DNA of 64,000 bases, from positions 1 to 64,000 of the forward strand of contig CACARD010000004.1 in NCBI GenBank assembly GCA_902534735.1, read 5' to 3'. Within the stretch, counting starts at the first letter, position 1. Every line of letters starts with the position of its first letter. The DNA comes from an uncultured Pelagibacteraceae bacterium. GTDB taxonomy: Bacteria; Pseudomonadota; Alphaproteobacteria; Pelagibacterales; Pelagibacteraceae. A program made the translations under genes and the position numbers. Under the pieces are notes generated by a model that searched no databases, was not told the DNA's origin, and saw nothing but the letters and a program-made list of their open reading frames with translations. Shown in pieces: positions 25,957 through 34,711 of this stretch.

Positions 25957-26969
25957 TCTTTTACACCCAATCTATCTTTGATAGTGCTGGATGCAGTTGT
26001 AAATTCAAATCTATATTTTTCATCAGGTCTTGCGTATTTAAAGCAGCCTCTTGCAGCTAAAGCTCCCTCATGAAAACCTGAAAGTATTAACTTTAATTTT
26101 CCCGGGTAAGTGCAGATATCTCCAATTGCAAATATTCCCTTTTTATTTGTCTCGAAATTTTCTGTATTTACTGGAATAGTTTTTTTATCTAAATTTAATC
26201 CCCATTCAGCAATTGGACCTAATTGCATAATTAATCCAAAGAAACCTAAAACATAATCAGCTTTTATAACTTTAATATCACCTGTCTCACTTTTTATTTC
26301 TACACTTTCTAATGAGCCATTTCCTTTGACATCTTTAATTGAGTATTTGGTAATTAAATTGATAGTTTTATTATCACTTAATTCTTTTATTTTTTGAACA
26401 CTTGCAGGCGCTCCTCTGAACTCATCTCTTCTATGAATAAGAGTTACTTTAGATGAATTAGACAATTCTATAGCCCAATCAAGTGCACTATCTCCGCCTC
26501 CAAATATAGCTACTGATTTATCTTTGAAAATAGTTTTATCTTTTATTGAATATAATACTGATTTTCCGTCATACTTTTCTGCACTTTTTGTTGGAAATTT
26601 TCTTGGTTCAAAAGAACCTACGCCTCCTGCTATAACAATATTAGTTGTTTCAAATTCTTTACCGTTTAATGTTTTAACTAACCATTTATTGTTTTCATTT
26701 TTTAATTCTTGAACTCTATCACTTAAATGAAAGTTAAAATTAAATGGTTTTATTTGTTCAATTAAATTATTTGTAAGTTCTTCTCCTGTGCATTTAGGAA
26801 CTGCAGGAATATCATAAATTGGTTTATCAGGATAAAGTTCAATACATTGTCCTCCAATTTTATCTAGGTTATCAACTATTTCGCATTTTAATCCAATAAT
26901 ACCTAATTGATGTGCACAAAATAAACCTGTGGGTCCTGCACCAATAATTACTACATCTGTTTTTATCAT
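25953..26969 (-). CDS. Ferredoxin--NADP reductase (thioredoxin reductase-like)
   Basis: The 338-residue flavoprotein has two dinucleotide motifs, 'VIIGAGPTGLFCAHQLG' at 7-23 for FAD and 'AIFGGGDSALDWAIELS' near 154 for NADP. It also has 'FAIGDICTYPGKLKLI' near the end. It lacks the CxxC redox pair of true thioredoxin reductases, and its length matches the TrxR-like ferredoxin-NADP reductases. It overlaps the ferredoxin gene by one base and GST by four, so electron exchange with that ferredoxin is likely. Confidence 0.92.
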   Translation of the reverse strand: MIKTDVVIIGAGPTGLFCAHQLGIIGLKCEIVDNLDKIGGQCIELYPDKPIYDIPAVPKCTGEELTNNLIEQIKPFNFNFHLSDRVQELKNENNKWLVKTLNGKEFETTNIVIAGGVGSFEPRKFPTKSAEKYDGKSVLYSIKDKTIFKDKSVAIFGGGDSALDWAIELSNSSKVTLIHRRDEFRGAPASVQKIKELSDNKTINLITKYSIKDVKGNGSLESVEIKSETGDIKVIKADYVLGFFGLIMQLGPIAEWGLNLDKKTIPVNTENFETNKKGIFAIGDICTYPGKLKLILSGFHEGALAARGCFKYARPDEKYRFEFTTASSTIKDRLGVKE

Positions 26970-27292
26970 TAAACCTGTTTCTCCGGCATATGGACGGTTA
27001 AACCATCTAAGTCATCTGACACAATTAATTGACAACTCAATCTGCTATTAGATTTAGGTTCATAAGCTTGATCTAACATATCGTCTTCACCCATTTCTTT
27101 TTCTGGAAGTTTTTTAAACCATTCATCATCATTAATATATACATGACATGTAGCACATGACATTCCTCCTCCACAATCTGCATCTATTCCAGGAATATTG
27201 CCATGAACCGCTCCTTCCATAACGGTCATACCATTAGGAACTTCTATTTCATGTTCTTTACCATTAAACTCAATATATTTAATTTTAGCCAT
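26969..27292 (-). CDS. 2Fe-2S ferredoxin (adrenodoxin type)
   Basis: This 107-residue protein has the cluster ligands Cys40, Cys46, Cys49 ('DCGGGMSCATC') and Cys87 ('RLSCQLIV'), the C-x5-C-x2-C pattern of vertebrate-type/ISC ferredoxins. It would carry single electrons from the co-transcribed reductase to iron-sulfur assembly or oxygenase partners. It follows the proteorhodopsin terminator by about 90 bases, so it may use its own promoter or read-through. Confidence 0.94.
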   Translation of the reverse strand: MAKIKYIEFNGKEHEIEVPNGMTVMEGAVHGNIPGIDADCGGGMSCATCHVYINDDEWFKKLPEKEMGEDDMLDQAYEPKSNSRLSCQLIVSDDLDGLTVHMPEKQV

Positions 27293-27380
27293 TATAATAA
27301 ATAACTTTTATTAACTAATTTTTGACTGCGGCAAATTTTTGAAGTTTCTCAACATTTTAAATTAATATATGATTTTGAAT

Positions 27381-27415
27381 AAAAAAAAAGGCAGGTATGT
27401 TTTAGCATACCCGCC
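27381..27415 (-). terminator. Terminator downstream of proteorhodopsin
   Basis: On the minus transcript a 10-bp stem GGCGGGTATG / CATACCTGCC with a 6-base loop is followed by nine U. One pair is a G-U wobble that would be an A-C mismatch on the plus strand, so the hairpin is built for the minus direction. It lies 23 bases after the proteorhodopsin stop. Confidence 0.9.
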
Positions 27416-27437
27416 TCTTTTTAATATTAAAAGCTAA

Positions 27438-28208
27438 TTATCTAGCTCGTGCTCCACCTTGTGAAACTGCTGCTGACCAGATTACTAGACCAAAAGCAAT
27501 TTTATTGATGAAGTCTGCTAAGTTGTAAATCACGTTCAATGAGTTAGCGTCTACTCCACCTACTAGGTAACCAAAAATGTAACCTAATGGGTAAATAGCC
27601 CAACCGATTGTTACGATCATTCTCATAGCACCCCATGCAGTTGCTAATGGCTTGTTTCCAGTTTTAGCTGCAATTTTTCCAGCTTCACCAGAGAATACTT
27701 CATATAAGATGTAGATCCATCCAGCCATACCGACTATGAAACCAAGCATAGCATTGATGTAACCTGCTTCTCCTAAGTATCCACCAATTAACATCACAAG
27801 CGAACCAATTAATAATCTCCAGAATATTGCTCCTGGGATTTTCTTAACTGCTGCTAGAATTAAGTAAAACTCGATCATCTGTAATGGTACAGTGATTAAC
27901 CAATCAATATATCTATATACCGTTGGAGAATCTCCAGTCATTACCCATACATCTCTCATGTACATGTAGTGAATGAATGCAACACCAGTTACAAGACCAG
28001 CTACTGTTACTGAAGTTTTCCAGCCTGCTGCAACAGTATTTCTTTCCATAAAGAAGAATACTGTAGCTGCTGCCATACCCATTGCGATCACCCAAAAGGA
28101 AATCCCAACGAAGTCGTCAGAAGCTAACATAGCAGTTGCTGCGTTTGCTGCACCAGTAAGTCCAAATAAAGCCACTGCTGCTAACGCAAACATTTTAAGT
28201 TTTTTCAT
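27438..28208 (-). CDS. Blue-absorbing proteorhodopsin (light-driven proton pump)
   Basis: The 256-residue protein has a signal peptide (about 1-23) and seven membrane helices. Key residues are all present: His80, the proton acceptor Asp102 ('RYIDWLITVPLQ'), the spectral tuning residue Gln110, the donor Glu113 ('EFYLIL') and the retinal-binding Lys236 ('ADFINKIAFG'). Gln at the tuning position gives blue absorption, usual in open-ocean forms. It pumps protons outward and supports energy status under carbon limitation. An AGAGGGAG Shine-Dalgarno sequence precedes the ATG, an 18-bp palindrome lies upstream and a strong terminator follows. No retinal synthesis gene is in the window. Confidence 0.98.
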   Translation of the reverse strand: MKKLKMFALAAVALFGLTGAANAATAMLASDDFVGISFWVIAMGMAAATVFFFMERNTVAAGWKTSVTVAGLVTGVAFIHYMYMRDVWVMTGDSPTVYRYIDWLITVPLQMIEFYLILAAVKKIPGAIFWRLLIGSLVMLIGGYLGEAGYINAMLGFIVGMAGWIYILYEVFSGEAGKIAAKTGNKPLATAWGAMRMIVTIGWAIYPLGYIFGYLVGGVDANSLNVIYNLADFINKIAFGLVIWSAAVSQGGARAR

Positions 28209-28236
28209 AAAAAACTCCCTCTCGTTAGTTTTTTTT

Positions 28237-28254
28237 TAGTTTAAATTTAAACTA
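28237..28254. promoter_or_regulatory. 18-bp perfect palindrome in the proteorhodopsin leader
   Basis: TAGTTTAAATTTAAACTA is a perfect 18-bp palindrome 29-46 bases before the proteorhodopsin start codon. It could be a protein-binding operator or, less likely, a loop-less hairpin. It lies between the Shine-Dalgarno region and any upstream promoter. The 28209-28423 gap otherwise holds the divergent control region with prpE. Confidence 0.4.
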
Positions 28255-28423
28255 CGGATAAACCACAAAGGTTTCTCCAAAGTTAGGGGCTTAATATCAA
28301 ATTAAATTAGTTTGTTGAAGACTTTTTGCCGCGTTATAAGTGTTGATTTTACTGACTTTTTAAAATTAAATACAACCTGTTGCATAAATTCAATAGAAAA
28401 ATGACACCAAATAGCAAATCAAA

Positions 28424-30319
28424 ATGAATAGAAATTACAAAGAAATTTACGACGAATCTCTAAAAAATCCTGAGGAGTTTTGGCAGAAAGTTTCTGAAGA
28501 TGTGTTTTGGTTCAAAAAACCAACTAAGATTTTAAAAAAAGACAACCCTCCTTTCTATAAATGGTTTGAAGATGGTGTAACAAATACATGCTACAACGCC
28601 TTAGACCTTCACATTGATCAAGGAAGGGGTGATAAAACAGCTTTAATCTATGACAGTCCTATAACAGAAAGTAAAGCAAAGTTCACTTTCAAAGAATTAA
28701 AAGAAAAAGTTTCAAAATTTGCAGGCGCTTTAGATAAGCAAGGAGTTAAAAAGGGGGATCGAGTAATAATTTATATGCCGATGATACCAGAAGCGGTAGT
28801 TGCGATGCTTGCATGTGGGAGAATTGGAGCAATTCACTCTGTTGTATTCGGTGGTTTTGCCTCAAATGAATTAGCTAGCAGAATTGATGATAGTAAAGCT
28901 AAAATTTTAATCACAGCTTCATGTGGATTTGAGCCTGGAAGAACAGTTGAGTATAGACCACTTGTAGATGGAGCTTTAAAATTAGCAATACATCAAGTTG
29001 AAAAGGTAATACTATTTCAGAGAAAAGATCACGAGGTAAAATTAAATAAGCCATTAGAAATAAGTTGGGATGAAGCGCTATCTGGAGCTAATGATAAAGA
29101 TTGCGTTGAGATGGGCTCTAATGATTATGCTTACATCCTTTATACTTCAGGGACCACTGGTATTCCGAAAGGAATAGTTAGAGATATTGGTGGTCACATT
29201 GTTGCTCTTAAATGGACAATGAAAAATATTTATAACATTGATCAAGATGATGTATGGTGGTCAGCAAGTGATATTGGATGGATAGTAGGTCACTCTTATA
29301 TTGTCTATGCTCCATTATTCAAAGGATGTACAACACTTCTATTTGAAGGCAAACCAGTGGGTACTCCTGATGCTGGAGTATTTTGGAGAATAATATCAGA
29401 ATATAAAATTAAGTCATTATTCACAGCTCCAACTGCATTTAGAGCAATAAAGAAAGAAGATCCAGAGGGTAAGTTTTTTTCTAAATATGATTTAAGTTCA
29501 TTTAAGTCATTATTTTTAGCAGGTGAAAGAGCAGACCCTGATACAATTAAATGGGCAGAAAATTTACTTAAGGTTCCTGTAATTGATCATTGGTGGCAAA
29601 CTGAAACTAGTTGGGCGATAAGTTCAAATTGTACTGGAATTGAAATGCAAGAAACAAAATATGGATCTGCTTGTAAAGCTGTTCCAGGTTATGATGTAAA
29701 AATAATTAAACCTGATCAAACAATAGCAAGCCCAAATGAGATGGGAGATATTGTGGTTAAACTTCCGCTTCCTCCAGGAACTTTCCCAACTTTATGGAAT
29801 GCAGATGAGAGATACAAAGAAAATTATATGTCAAATTATAATGGCTATTACCAAACCTACGATGCAGGGCATATTGATGATGATGGATATATTTGGATTA
29901 TGTCTAGAACAGATGATATAATAAATGTTGCAGGTCATAGACTTTCAACTGGTGCAATAGAAGAAGTTTTGTCTGAACATCAGTCTGTTGCTGAATGTGC
30001 TGTGATAGGAATAAAAGATCAGCTGAAAGGTCAATTACCAATTGGTTTAATTGCTCTAAAAGCAGGAGTTTCTAAAGATAATGAGACTATTTCAAAAGAG
30101 TGTGTAAAAATGGTTAGAGATAAAGTCGGACCTGTTGCAGCTTTTAAGATAGCAATTGTTGTTAAAAGATTACCAAAAACTAGATCTGGAAAAGTTCTAA
30201 GGGGAACAATTAGAAAGATTGCTGACAAAGAAGAATATAAAATGCCTGCAACGATTGATGATCCTACAATCCTTGATGAGATAAAAGAAGACTTAATAAA
30301 TAGCAATATTTTAAAATAA
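28424..30319 (+). CDS. prpE: Propionyl-CoA synthetase (acyl-CoA synthetase family)
   Basis: This 631-residue enzyme of the acetyl-CoA synthetase family has 'GDRVIIYMPMIPEAVVAMLACGRIGAIHSVVFGGF' near 120-155, the AMP motif 'YILYTSGTTGIPKG' near 240, 'DHWWQTETSW' near 393 and the acylation Lys in 'KTRSGKVLRGT' near 590. 'GRGDKTALIYDSP' and 'RSGKVLRGTIRKIAD' are closer to PrpE than to Acs, so propionate (or another short acid) is the favoured substrate. No prpBCD genes adjoin it. The SMR gene starts on its last base (TAATG). Confidence 0.85.
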   Translation: MNRNYKEIYDESLKNPEEFWQKVSEDVFWFKKPTKILKKDNPPFYKWFEDGVTNTCYNALDLHIDQGRGDKTALIYDSPITESKAKFTFKELKEKVSKFAGALDKQGVKKGDRVIIYMPMIPEAVVAMLACGRIGAIHSVVFGGFASNELASRIDDSKAKILITASCGFEPGRTVEYRPLVDGALKLAIHQVEKVILFQRKDHEVKLNKPLEISWDEALSGANDKDCVEMGSNDYAYILYTSGTTGIPKGIVRDIGGHIVALKWTMKNIYNIDQDDVWWSASDIGWIVGHSYIVYAPLFKGCTTLLFEGKPVGTPDAGVFWRIISEYKIKSLFTAPTAFRAIKKEDPEGKFFSKYDLSSFKSLFLAGERADPDTIKWAENLLKVPVIDHWWQTETSWAISSNCTGIEMQETKYGSACKAVPGYDVKIIKPDQTIASPNEMGDIVVKLPLPPGTFPTLWNADERYKENYMSNYNGYYQTYDAGHIDDDGYIWIMSRTDDIINVAGHRLSTGAIEEVLSEHQSVAECAVIGIKDQLKGQLPIGLIALKAGVSKDNETISKECVKMVRDKVGPVAAFKIAIVVKRLPKTRSGKVLRGTIRKIADKEEYKMPATIDDPTILDEIKEDLINSNILK

Positions 30320-30651
30320 TGCTTAAGACATATCTTTTTTTAGTAGGAGCAATCATTTGTGAAGTTTGTGGGACAATGCTTCTTCCTGTTACTCAAAACT
30401 TTACAAAAGTAACACCAACAATATTTTTGGCTGGATTTTATTTATCTGCCTTTTATTTACTTACTTTTGTTGTTGATAAACTACCTATTGCGATTGTTTA
30501 TGGAACATGGAGCGGACTTGGTATTTTTACTATAGCAATATTGGGCTATATATTTTTTAAACAATCTTTAAGTTGGCAAGCTATTTTGGGTATGTTTTTT
30601 ATTGTAGTTGGAGTAACACTTGTAAATATGTATTCAAGTAAAACTATTTGA
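30319..30651 (+). CDS. SMR-family small multidrug/guanidinium transporter
   Basis: The 110-residue protein has four membrane helices and the SMR pattern: Glu15 in the first helix ('IICEVCGTM'), then 'FYLSAFYLLTFVVDKLPIAIVYGTWSGLGIFTIAILGYIFFKQSLSWQAILGMFFIVVGV'. SMR proteins are proton-coupled exporters of cationic drugs, guanidinium or polyamines; the substrate here is unknown. Its start overlaps the prpE stop by one base, so it is translated from the same message. Its stop is one base from the convergent dihydroorotase stop. Confidence 0.9.
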   Translation: MLKTYLFLVGAIICEVCGTMLLPVTQNFTKVTPTIFLAGFYLSAFYLLTFVVDKLPIAIVYGTWSGLGIFTIAILGYIFFKQSLSWQAILGMFFIVVGVTLVNMYSSKTI

Positions 30652-30652
30652 C

Positions 30653-31963
30653 TTAATCAAAAAGAATAGGTTTGCCTGATGGGTCTCCTAAAATTTCATC
30701 TTCTTTCATTTTAATATCACCATTAATAATTGTATAAACTGGTGATCCTTTAAATTTGTAACCATGAAATGGGCTCCATCCACACTTGCTATGAATATTT
30801 TCGTTTTTGATTTCAATTGTTCTATTCATATCTATTATTGTAAAGTCAGCATCATAATCTTTTTTGATAAATCCCTTCTTTTTAATGCCAAATACAGAAA
30901 CTGGATTTTCACAAAGAAGTTTAATTAGCTGATCTAATGTAAGTTTTTTGTCATTCACATGATTTAGCATAACTGGTAATAATGTTTGGACGCCAGGCAT
31001 ACCAGATGGTGACTGAGGATATTCTTTTAATTTATTTTCTTTTAGATGCGGTGCATGGTCTGAACCAATAGTATCGTTATAGCTATTTCGAATAGCGTAC
31101 CACAATCTATCATAATGAGACTTGTCTCTTAAAGGAGGGTTCATCTGAGCAAAGGTTCCAAGTTTATCATAACAATCAGGGGCATATATTGTTAGATGTT
31201 GTGGAGTAATTTCAAAAGTTATGTTTCCTTTATTTTGAGAAAGGAAATCTACTTCTTCTTTTGTTGTAACATGTAATATATGTGCTTTTTTATTTAGTCT
31301 TTTTGCAATCCTAACAATCCTTCTTGTAGATGACATTGCACATTCTTCATTCCTCCATACAGGATGAGTATGAACATTGCCTGTTTCAATTAATTTTTTT
31401 CTTAAATTGATTATTTCTTCATCTTCAGAATGTACCGCAACTATTTTTGAAGTATTTTGAAAGACTTTTTCGATATCTTCTTCTTTATCAACTAAAAGAT
31501 TTCCAGTTGAGGAACCTGCAAAAAGCTTTACTCCACAACATCCATCTATACCTTTAAGCTTTGCCAAATCGGAGGAATTATCTGGTGTTGCTCCAAAGTA
31601 AAAAGCATAATTTGAATACATCCTATTTTTTGCAAGATTTAACTTATTATTAAATTCTTTCATATTTGCTGTTGGAGGATTTGTGTTTGGCATCTCAAAA
31701 ACACTCGTAATACCCCCAGCAATAGCTGCTTTACTACCAGTATGTAAGTCCTCTGCATTAGTTGATCCAGGCTCACGGAAATGAACTTGAGTATCCATGC
31801 AACCAGGTAGAACTAGTAAATTGCTTGCATCAATAGTTTCTTTGCTTTGTTCTTCACTTAAATCACCAATAGTTGTGATTTTTCCATTTTGAATACCAAT
31901 GTTAGTTTTATTGAGTTTTCCATCAATATAACACTCTCCATTATTTATTATAAGATCTAACAT
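30653..31963 (-). CDS. pyrC: Dihydroorotase (class I amidohydrolase)
   Basis: This 436-residue amidohydrolase has 'DTQVHFREPGSTNAEDLHTGSKAAIAGGITSV' near 57-88, with the first metal-binding His pair position and the substrate-binding Arg. Later ligands appear in 'HILHVTTKEE' and 'GSDHAPH'. It would cyclise carbamoyl-aspartate to dihydroorotate in pyrimidine synthesis. Related cyclic amidases (allantoinase, dihydropyrimidinase) share the fold, so substrate assignment is likely but not certain. It stands alone, divergent from ygfZ. Confidence 0.82.
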   Translation of the reverse strand: MLDLIINNGECYIDGKLNKTNIGIQNGKITTIGDLSEEQSKETIDASNLLVLPGCMDTQVHFREPGSTNAEDLHTGSKAAIAGGITSVFEMPNTNPPTANMKEFNNKLNLAKNRMYSNYAFYFGATPDNSSDLAKLKGIDGCCGVKLFAGSSTGNLLVDKEEDIEKVFQNTSKIVAVHSEDEEIINLRKKLIETGNVHTHPVWRNEECAMSSTRRIVRIAKRLNKKAHILHVTTKEEVDFLSQNKGNITFEITPQHLTIYAPDCYDKLGTFAQMNPPLRDKSHYDRLWYAIRNSYNDTIGSDHAPHLKENKLKEYPQSPSGMPGVQTLLPVMLNHVNDKKLTLDQLIKLLCENPVSVFGIKKKGFIKKDYDADFTIIDMNRTIEIKNENIHSKCGWSPFHGYKFKGSPVYTIINGDIKMKEDEILGDPSGKPILFD

Positions 31964-32006
31964 TTTATGAAATCGTTACTATATTATTCTCAAGTATCTA
32001 TCAATA

Positions 32007-32897
32007 ATGAAAAAAAATAATGTTTATATCTTAGAGGACAGAGGACTTTTATATGTCTCAGGTGAAGACTGTAAAGAGTTTCTTCAAAATATAGTTACAA
32101 ATAATATCAACAATGTAGATGAAAAAAATTCATGTTATTCAGCTTTACTTACTCCACAAGGAAAATATTTGCATGACTTCAATATATTAAGACATAAGTC
32201 TGGATATTTTTTAGATTGTGAGAAAAAAAATATAGATAATTTATTTAAACAATTAAATTTATATAAACTTAGATCAAAGGTAGAAATTTTAAATTTAAGT
32301 AATGAATTTGTAATTGCAGTTATTAGTAAAGAAAGATTTTTGGATATGGAAAATTCAAGTTCTATTGCTGGATGTACAATTAAATTTAGAGAAGATAATA
32401 TTTTTTTAGATCCTAGAAACATAAATCTTGGAGCAAGAATAGTAACCAATTTAGAAAAATTATACTTATCATTAAAAAAACTTGGTCTTCAAAGTGCAGA
32501 TAAAAACGAATATTACAAATTAAGCCATGAAATTGGTATTCCACAAAATAATACAGAAAAACTTCAAAATAAACTTTTTGGCATTGAGTGTAACTTTGAT
32601 GAATTAAATGCGATAGATTTTAAAAAAGGTTGTTACGTGGGCCAAGAAAATACTGCAAGAATTAAGTTAAAAGATAAATTGAGTAAACGTCTTCTGCCAA
32701 TTGAAGTAATAGAAGGTAATTTAGAAAATGAAATTATATCAGATGATAAAGATGAAATAGGAAAAGTATTAATAGAAGATAATTATCCCTATGCTCTTAT
32801 CAAATTTAAGAATGAAAAATTTGATTTTAGCAAAACTTTTAATTGTGGATCTGCTAAAGTTAAAATCAAGAAACCTGACTGGCTAAAAATTACTTGA
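32007..32897 (+). CDS. ygfZ: YgfZ/IBA57-type folate-binding iron-sulfur maturation protein
   Basis: The 296-residue protein shows the GcvT-like tetrahydrofolate-binding fold and the YgfZ signature 'FKKGCYVGQENTARIK' near residues 207-222, with the conserved Cys. N-terminal 'RGLLYVSGEDCKEFLQNIVTNNI' also matches. The family helps assemble or repair [4Fe-4S] clusters. It lies 43 bases from the divergent dihydroorotase start and overlaps the convergent MazG-like gene by 8 bases. Confidence 0.9.
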   Translation: MKKNNVYILEDRGLLYVSGEDCKEFLQNIVTNNINNVDEKNSCYSALLTPQGKYLHDFNILRHKSGYFLDCEKKNIDNLFKQLNLYKLRSKVEILNLSNEFVIAVISKERFLDMENSSSIAGCTIKFREDNIFLDPRNINLGARIVTNLEKLYLSLKKLGLQSADKNEYYKLSHEIGIPQNNTEKLQNKLFGIECNFDELNAIDFKKGCYVGQENTARIKLKDKLSKRLLPIEVIEGNLENEIISDDKDEIGKVLIEDNYPYALIKFKNEKFDFSKTFNCGSAKVKIKKPDWLKIT

Positions 32898-33261
32898 TAA
32901 ATTTAGATAAATCAGGTTTAAAATAGTTTGGACCTTTCATAACTTTACCCTGATCATTATAAATAGGTTTGCCATTATTTCCTAACTTGCTCATATTTGA
33001 ATTTTGAACTTCCTCAAAACAAGCATCTAAATTAATACCAAAAGCATGCCCAGCACCGTATGTAACATACAATATATCTGTCAAAGCATCTGCGACCTCT
33101 AAAAGATCACTGTTGTCTAAAGCCTGTTTAAATTCATCCAATTCTTCTTTAATTAAATTGTACCTAAGCATATTAATTTTATTAGAACTAAATGATGGTC
33201 TTGATTTAACTTCTTGCCCAAAAGTCTCCATAAAATTTTTTACTTTTTGAAAATTTGTCAT
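32890..33261 (-). CDS. MazG-like all-alpha NTP pyrophosphohydrolase
   Basis: This 123-residue protein has the all-alpha NTP-pyrophosphatase pattern: 'KEELDEF' (Glu39, Glu40, Glu43) and 'EVADALTDILY' (Glu55, Asp58/Asp62) to bind magnesium. It resembles the phosphoribosyl-ATP pyrophosphohydrolase-like branch, which hydrolyses nucleotides of unknown identity, probably for pool cleansing. A Shine-Dalgarno AGGAG precedes the ATG. It is divergent from fumC. Confidence 0.8.
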   Translation of the reverse strand: MTNFQKVKNFMETFGQEVKSRPSFSSNKINMLRYNLIKEELDEFKQALDNSDLLEVADALTDILYVTYGAGHAFGINLDACFEEVQNSNMSKLGNNGKPIYNDQGKVMKGPNYFKPDLSKFIK

Positions 33262-33288
33262 TTTACTCCTGTAAGATTTATAGAAACT

Positions 33289-33318
33289 AGTATATAAATT
33301 ATTTAGTTAATTTTTCAA
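33289..33318 (-). promoter_or_regulatory. Candidate promoter of the MazG-like gene
   Basis: On the minus strand TTGAAA (33318-33313) and TATACT (33294-33289) are separated by 18 bases, about 28 bases upstream of the start codon. It lies in the short divergent gap with fumC. Confidence 0.35.
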
Positions 33319-33322
33319 ACAA

Positions 33323-34711
33323 ATGAAAATAAGAAAAGAATTTGATAGTATTGGTGGAATAAATGTGCCAAATGATAAATATTGGGGTGCATCAACACAA
33401 AGATCAAAAAAATTTTTTAATATCGGCAAAATATACGTGCCACAATCAATCATAAGATCTATTGCAATCATTAAGAGATGTGCTGCTATAGTTCATCAAA
33501 AAGATGGTATGATTTCAACAAAAATTTCAAGAGCAATAATTAAAGCATCAAATGAAGTTATAAACGGTAAAATGAATGAAAATTTTCCTCTAAAAGTTTG
33601 GCAAACAGGCTCAGGAACACAAACAAATATGAATGTAAATGAGGTAATAGCTAATAGAGCTATAGAAATTCTGAAAGGAAAAAAAGGTTCAAAAAAACCA
33701 GTTCACCCAAATGATCACGTAAACAAATCTCAGTCAACAAATGATGTTTTTCCAACTGCAATGCATATTTCAGTAGCAAAAGAAACTATTGATAAACTTT
33801 TACCAAGTTTAAAATTATTAAAGATTGCTTTAGCAAAAAAAAGCAAAGAATTTAAAAAAATTGTTAAAATTGGAAGAACCCATCTTCAAGATGCAACTCC
33901 TTTGTCACTTGGACAAGAGTTTTCTGGATACCATGAACAAATAAAAAAGAGTATAGAAAGAATAAATTATTGTCTAGAGGATATTTATTTTTTAGCCCAA
34001 GGAGGAACTGCTGTGGGAACCGGAATTAATTCAAGAAAAAACTTTGATAAAAAAATTGTTAAAGAAATCAAAAAATTTTGTGGAATTAACTTTAAATCTG
34101 CACCAAATAAATTCTCTGAGCTAGCTGCTCATGATGCAATTGTTAATTTTTCAGGATCGTTAAATTCATGTGCAGTTGCACTAATGAAAATATCTAATGA
34201 TATAAGATTTTTAGGTTCAGGTCCTAGAGCTGGTTATGGGGAACTTATATTACCAGAAAATGAACCTGGATCATCTATAATGCCTGGAAAAGTTAATCCA
34301 ACTCAATGTGAAGCAGTTACAATGGTTTGTGCAAAAGTAATAGGAAACCATACAGGAATAACCGTTGCTGGTAGTCATGGACATTTTGAATTAAATGTAT
34401 TTAAACCTTTAATCGCTTACAATATTTTACAATCAATAGATATTTTATCAGATAGTGTGAAAAACTTTAGTTTGTATTGCGTTAAAGGTATTAAAGCTAA
34501 TAAAAAGAAAATTAAGGAACATTTAGACAATTCTCTAATGTTGGTAACTGCGTTAGCGCCAAAAATAGGTTATGACAATGCAGCTAAAATTGCTAAAAAA
34601 GCACTCAAAAATGGAACAAGATTGAAGCAAGAGGCTGTTAAATCTGGTTTAATTAGTGAGAAAGATTATGATTTATTAATTAACCCAAATAAAATGATAA
34701 AGCCCAGTTAA
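33323..34711 (+). CDS. fumC: Fumarate hydratase class II
   Basis: The 462-residue protein has the fumarase/aspartase signature '[15 protein letters not shown]' near 314-328, '[19 protein letters not shown]' near 96-114 and '[16 protein letters not shown]' near 184-199 with the catalytic His. It interconverts fumarate and malate in the TCA cycle and needs no iron, apt for iron-poor seawater. It overlaps the convergent AsmA-like gene by 4 bases. Confidence 0.95.
   Translation: MKIRKEFDSIGGINVPNDKYWGASTQRSKKFFNIGKIYVPQSIIRSIAIIKRCAAIVHQKDGMISTKISRAIIKASNEVINGKMNENFPLKVWQTGSGTQTNMNVNEVIANRAIEILKGKKGSKKPVHPNDHVNKSQSTNDVFPTAMHISVAKETIDKLLPSLKLLKIALAKKSKEFKKIVKIGRTHLQDATPLSLGQEFSGYHEQIKKSIERINYCLEDIYFLAQGGTAVGTGINSRKNFDKKIVKEIKKFCGINFKSAPNKFSELAAHDAIVNFSGSLNSCAVALMKISNDIRFLGSGPRAGYGELILPENEPGSSIMPGKVNPTQCEAVTMVCAKVIGNHTGITVAGSHGHFELNVFKPLIAYNILQSIDILSDSVKNFSLYCVKGIKANKKKIKEHLDNSLMLVTALAPKIGYDNAAKIAKKALKNGTRLKQEAVKSGLISEKDYDLLINPNKMIKPS

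Noticed and set aside
25786-26073. 95-residue plus-strand frame across the GST/reductase junction
   Set aside because: It is antisense to two clear genes, with no recognisable domain or ribosome site.
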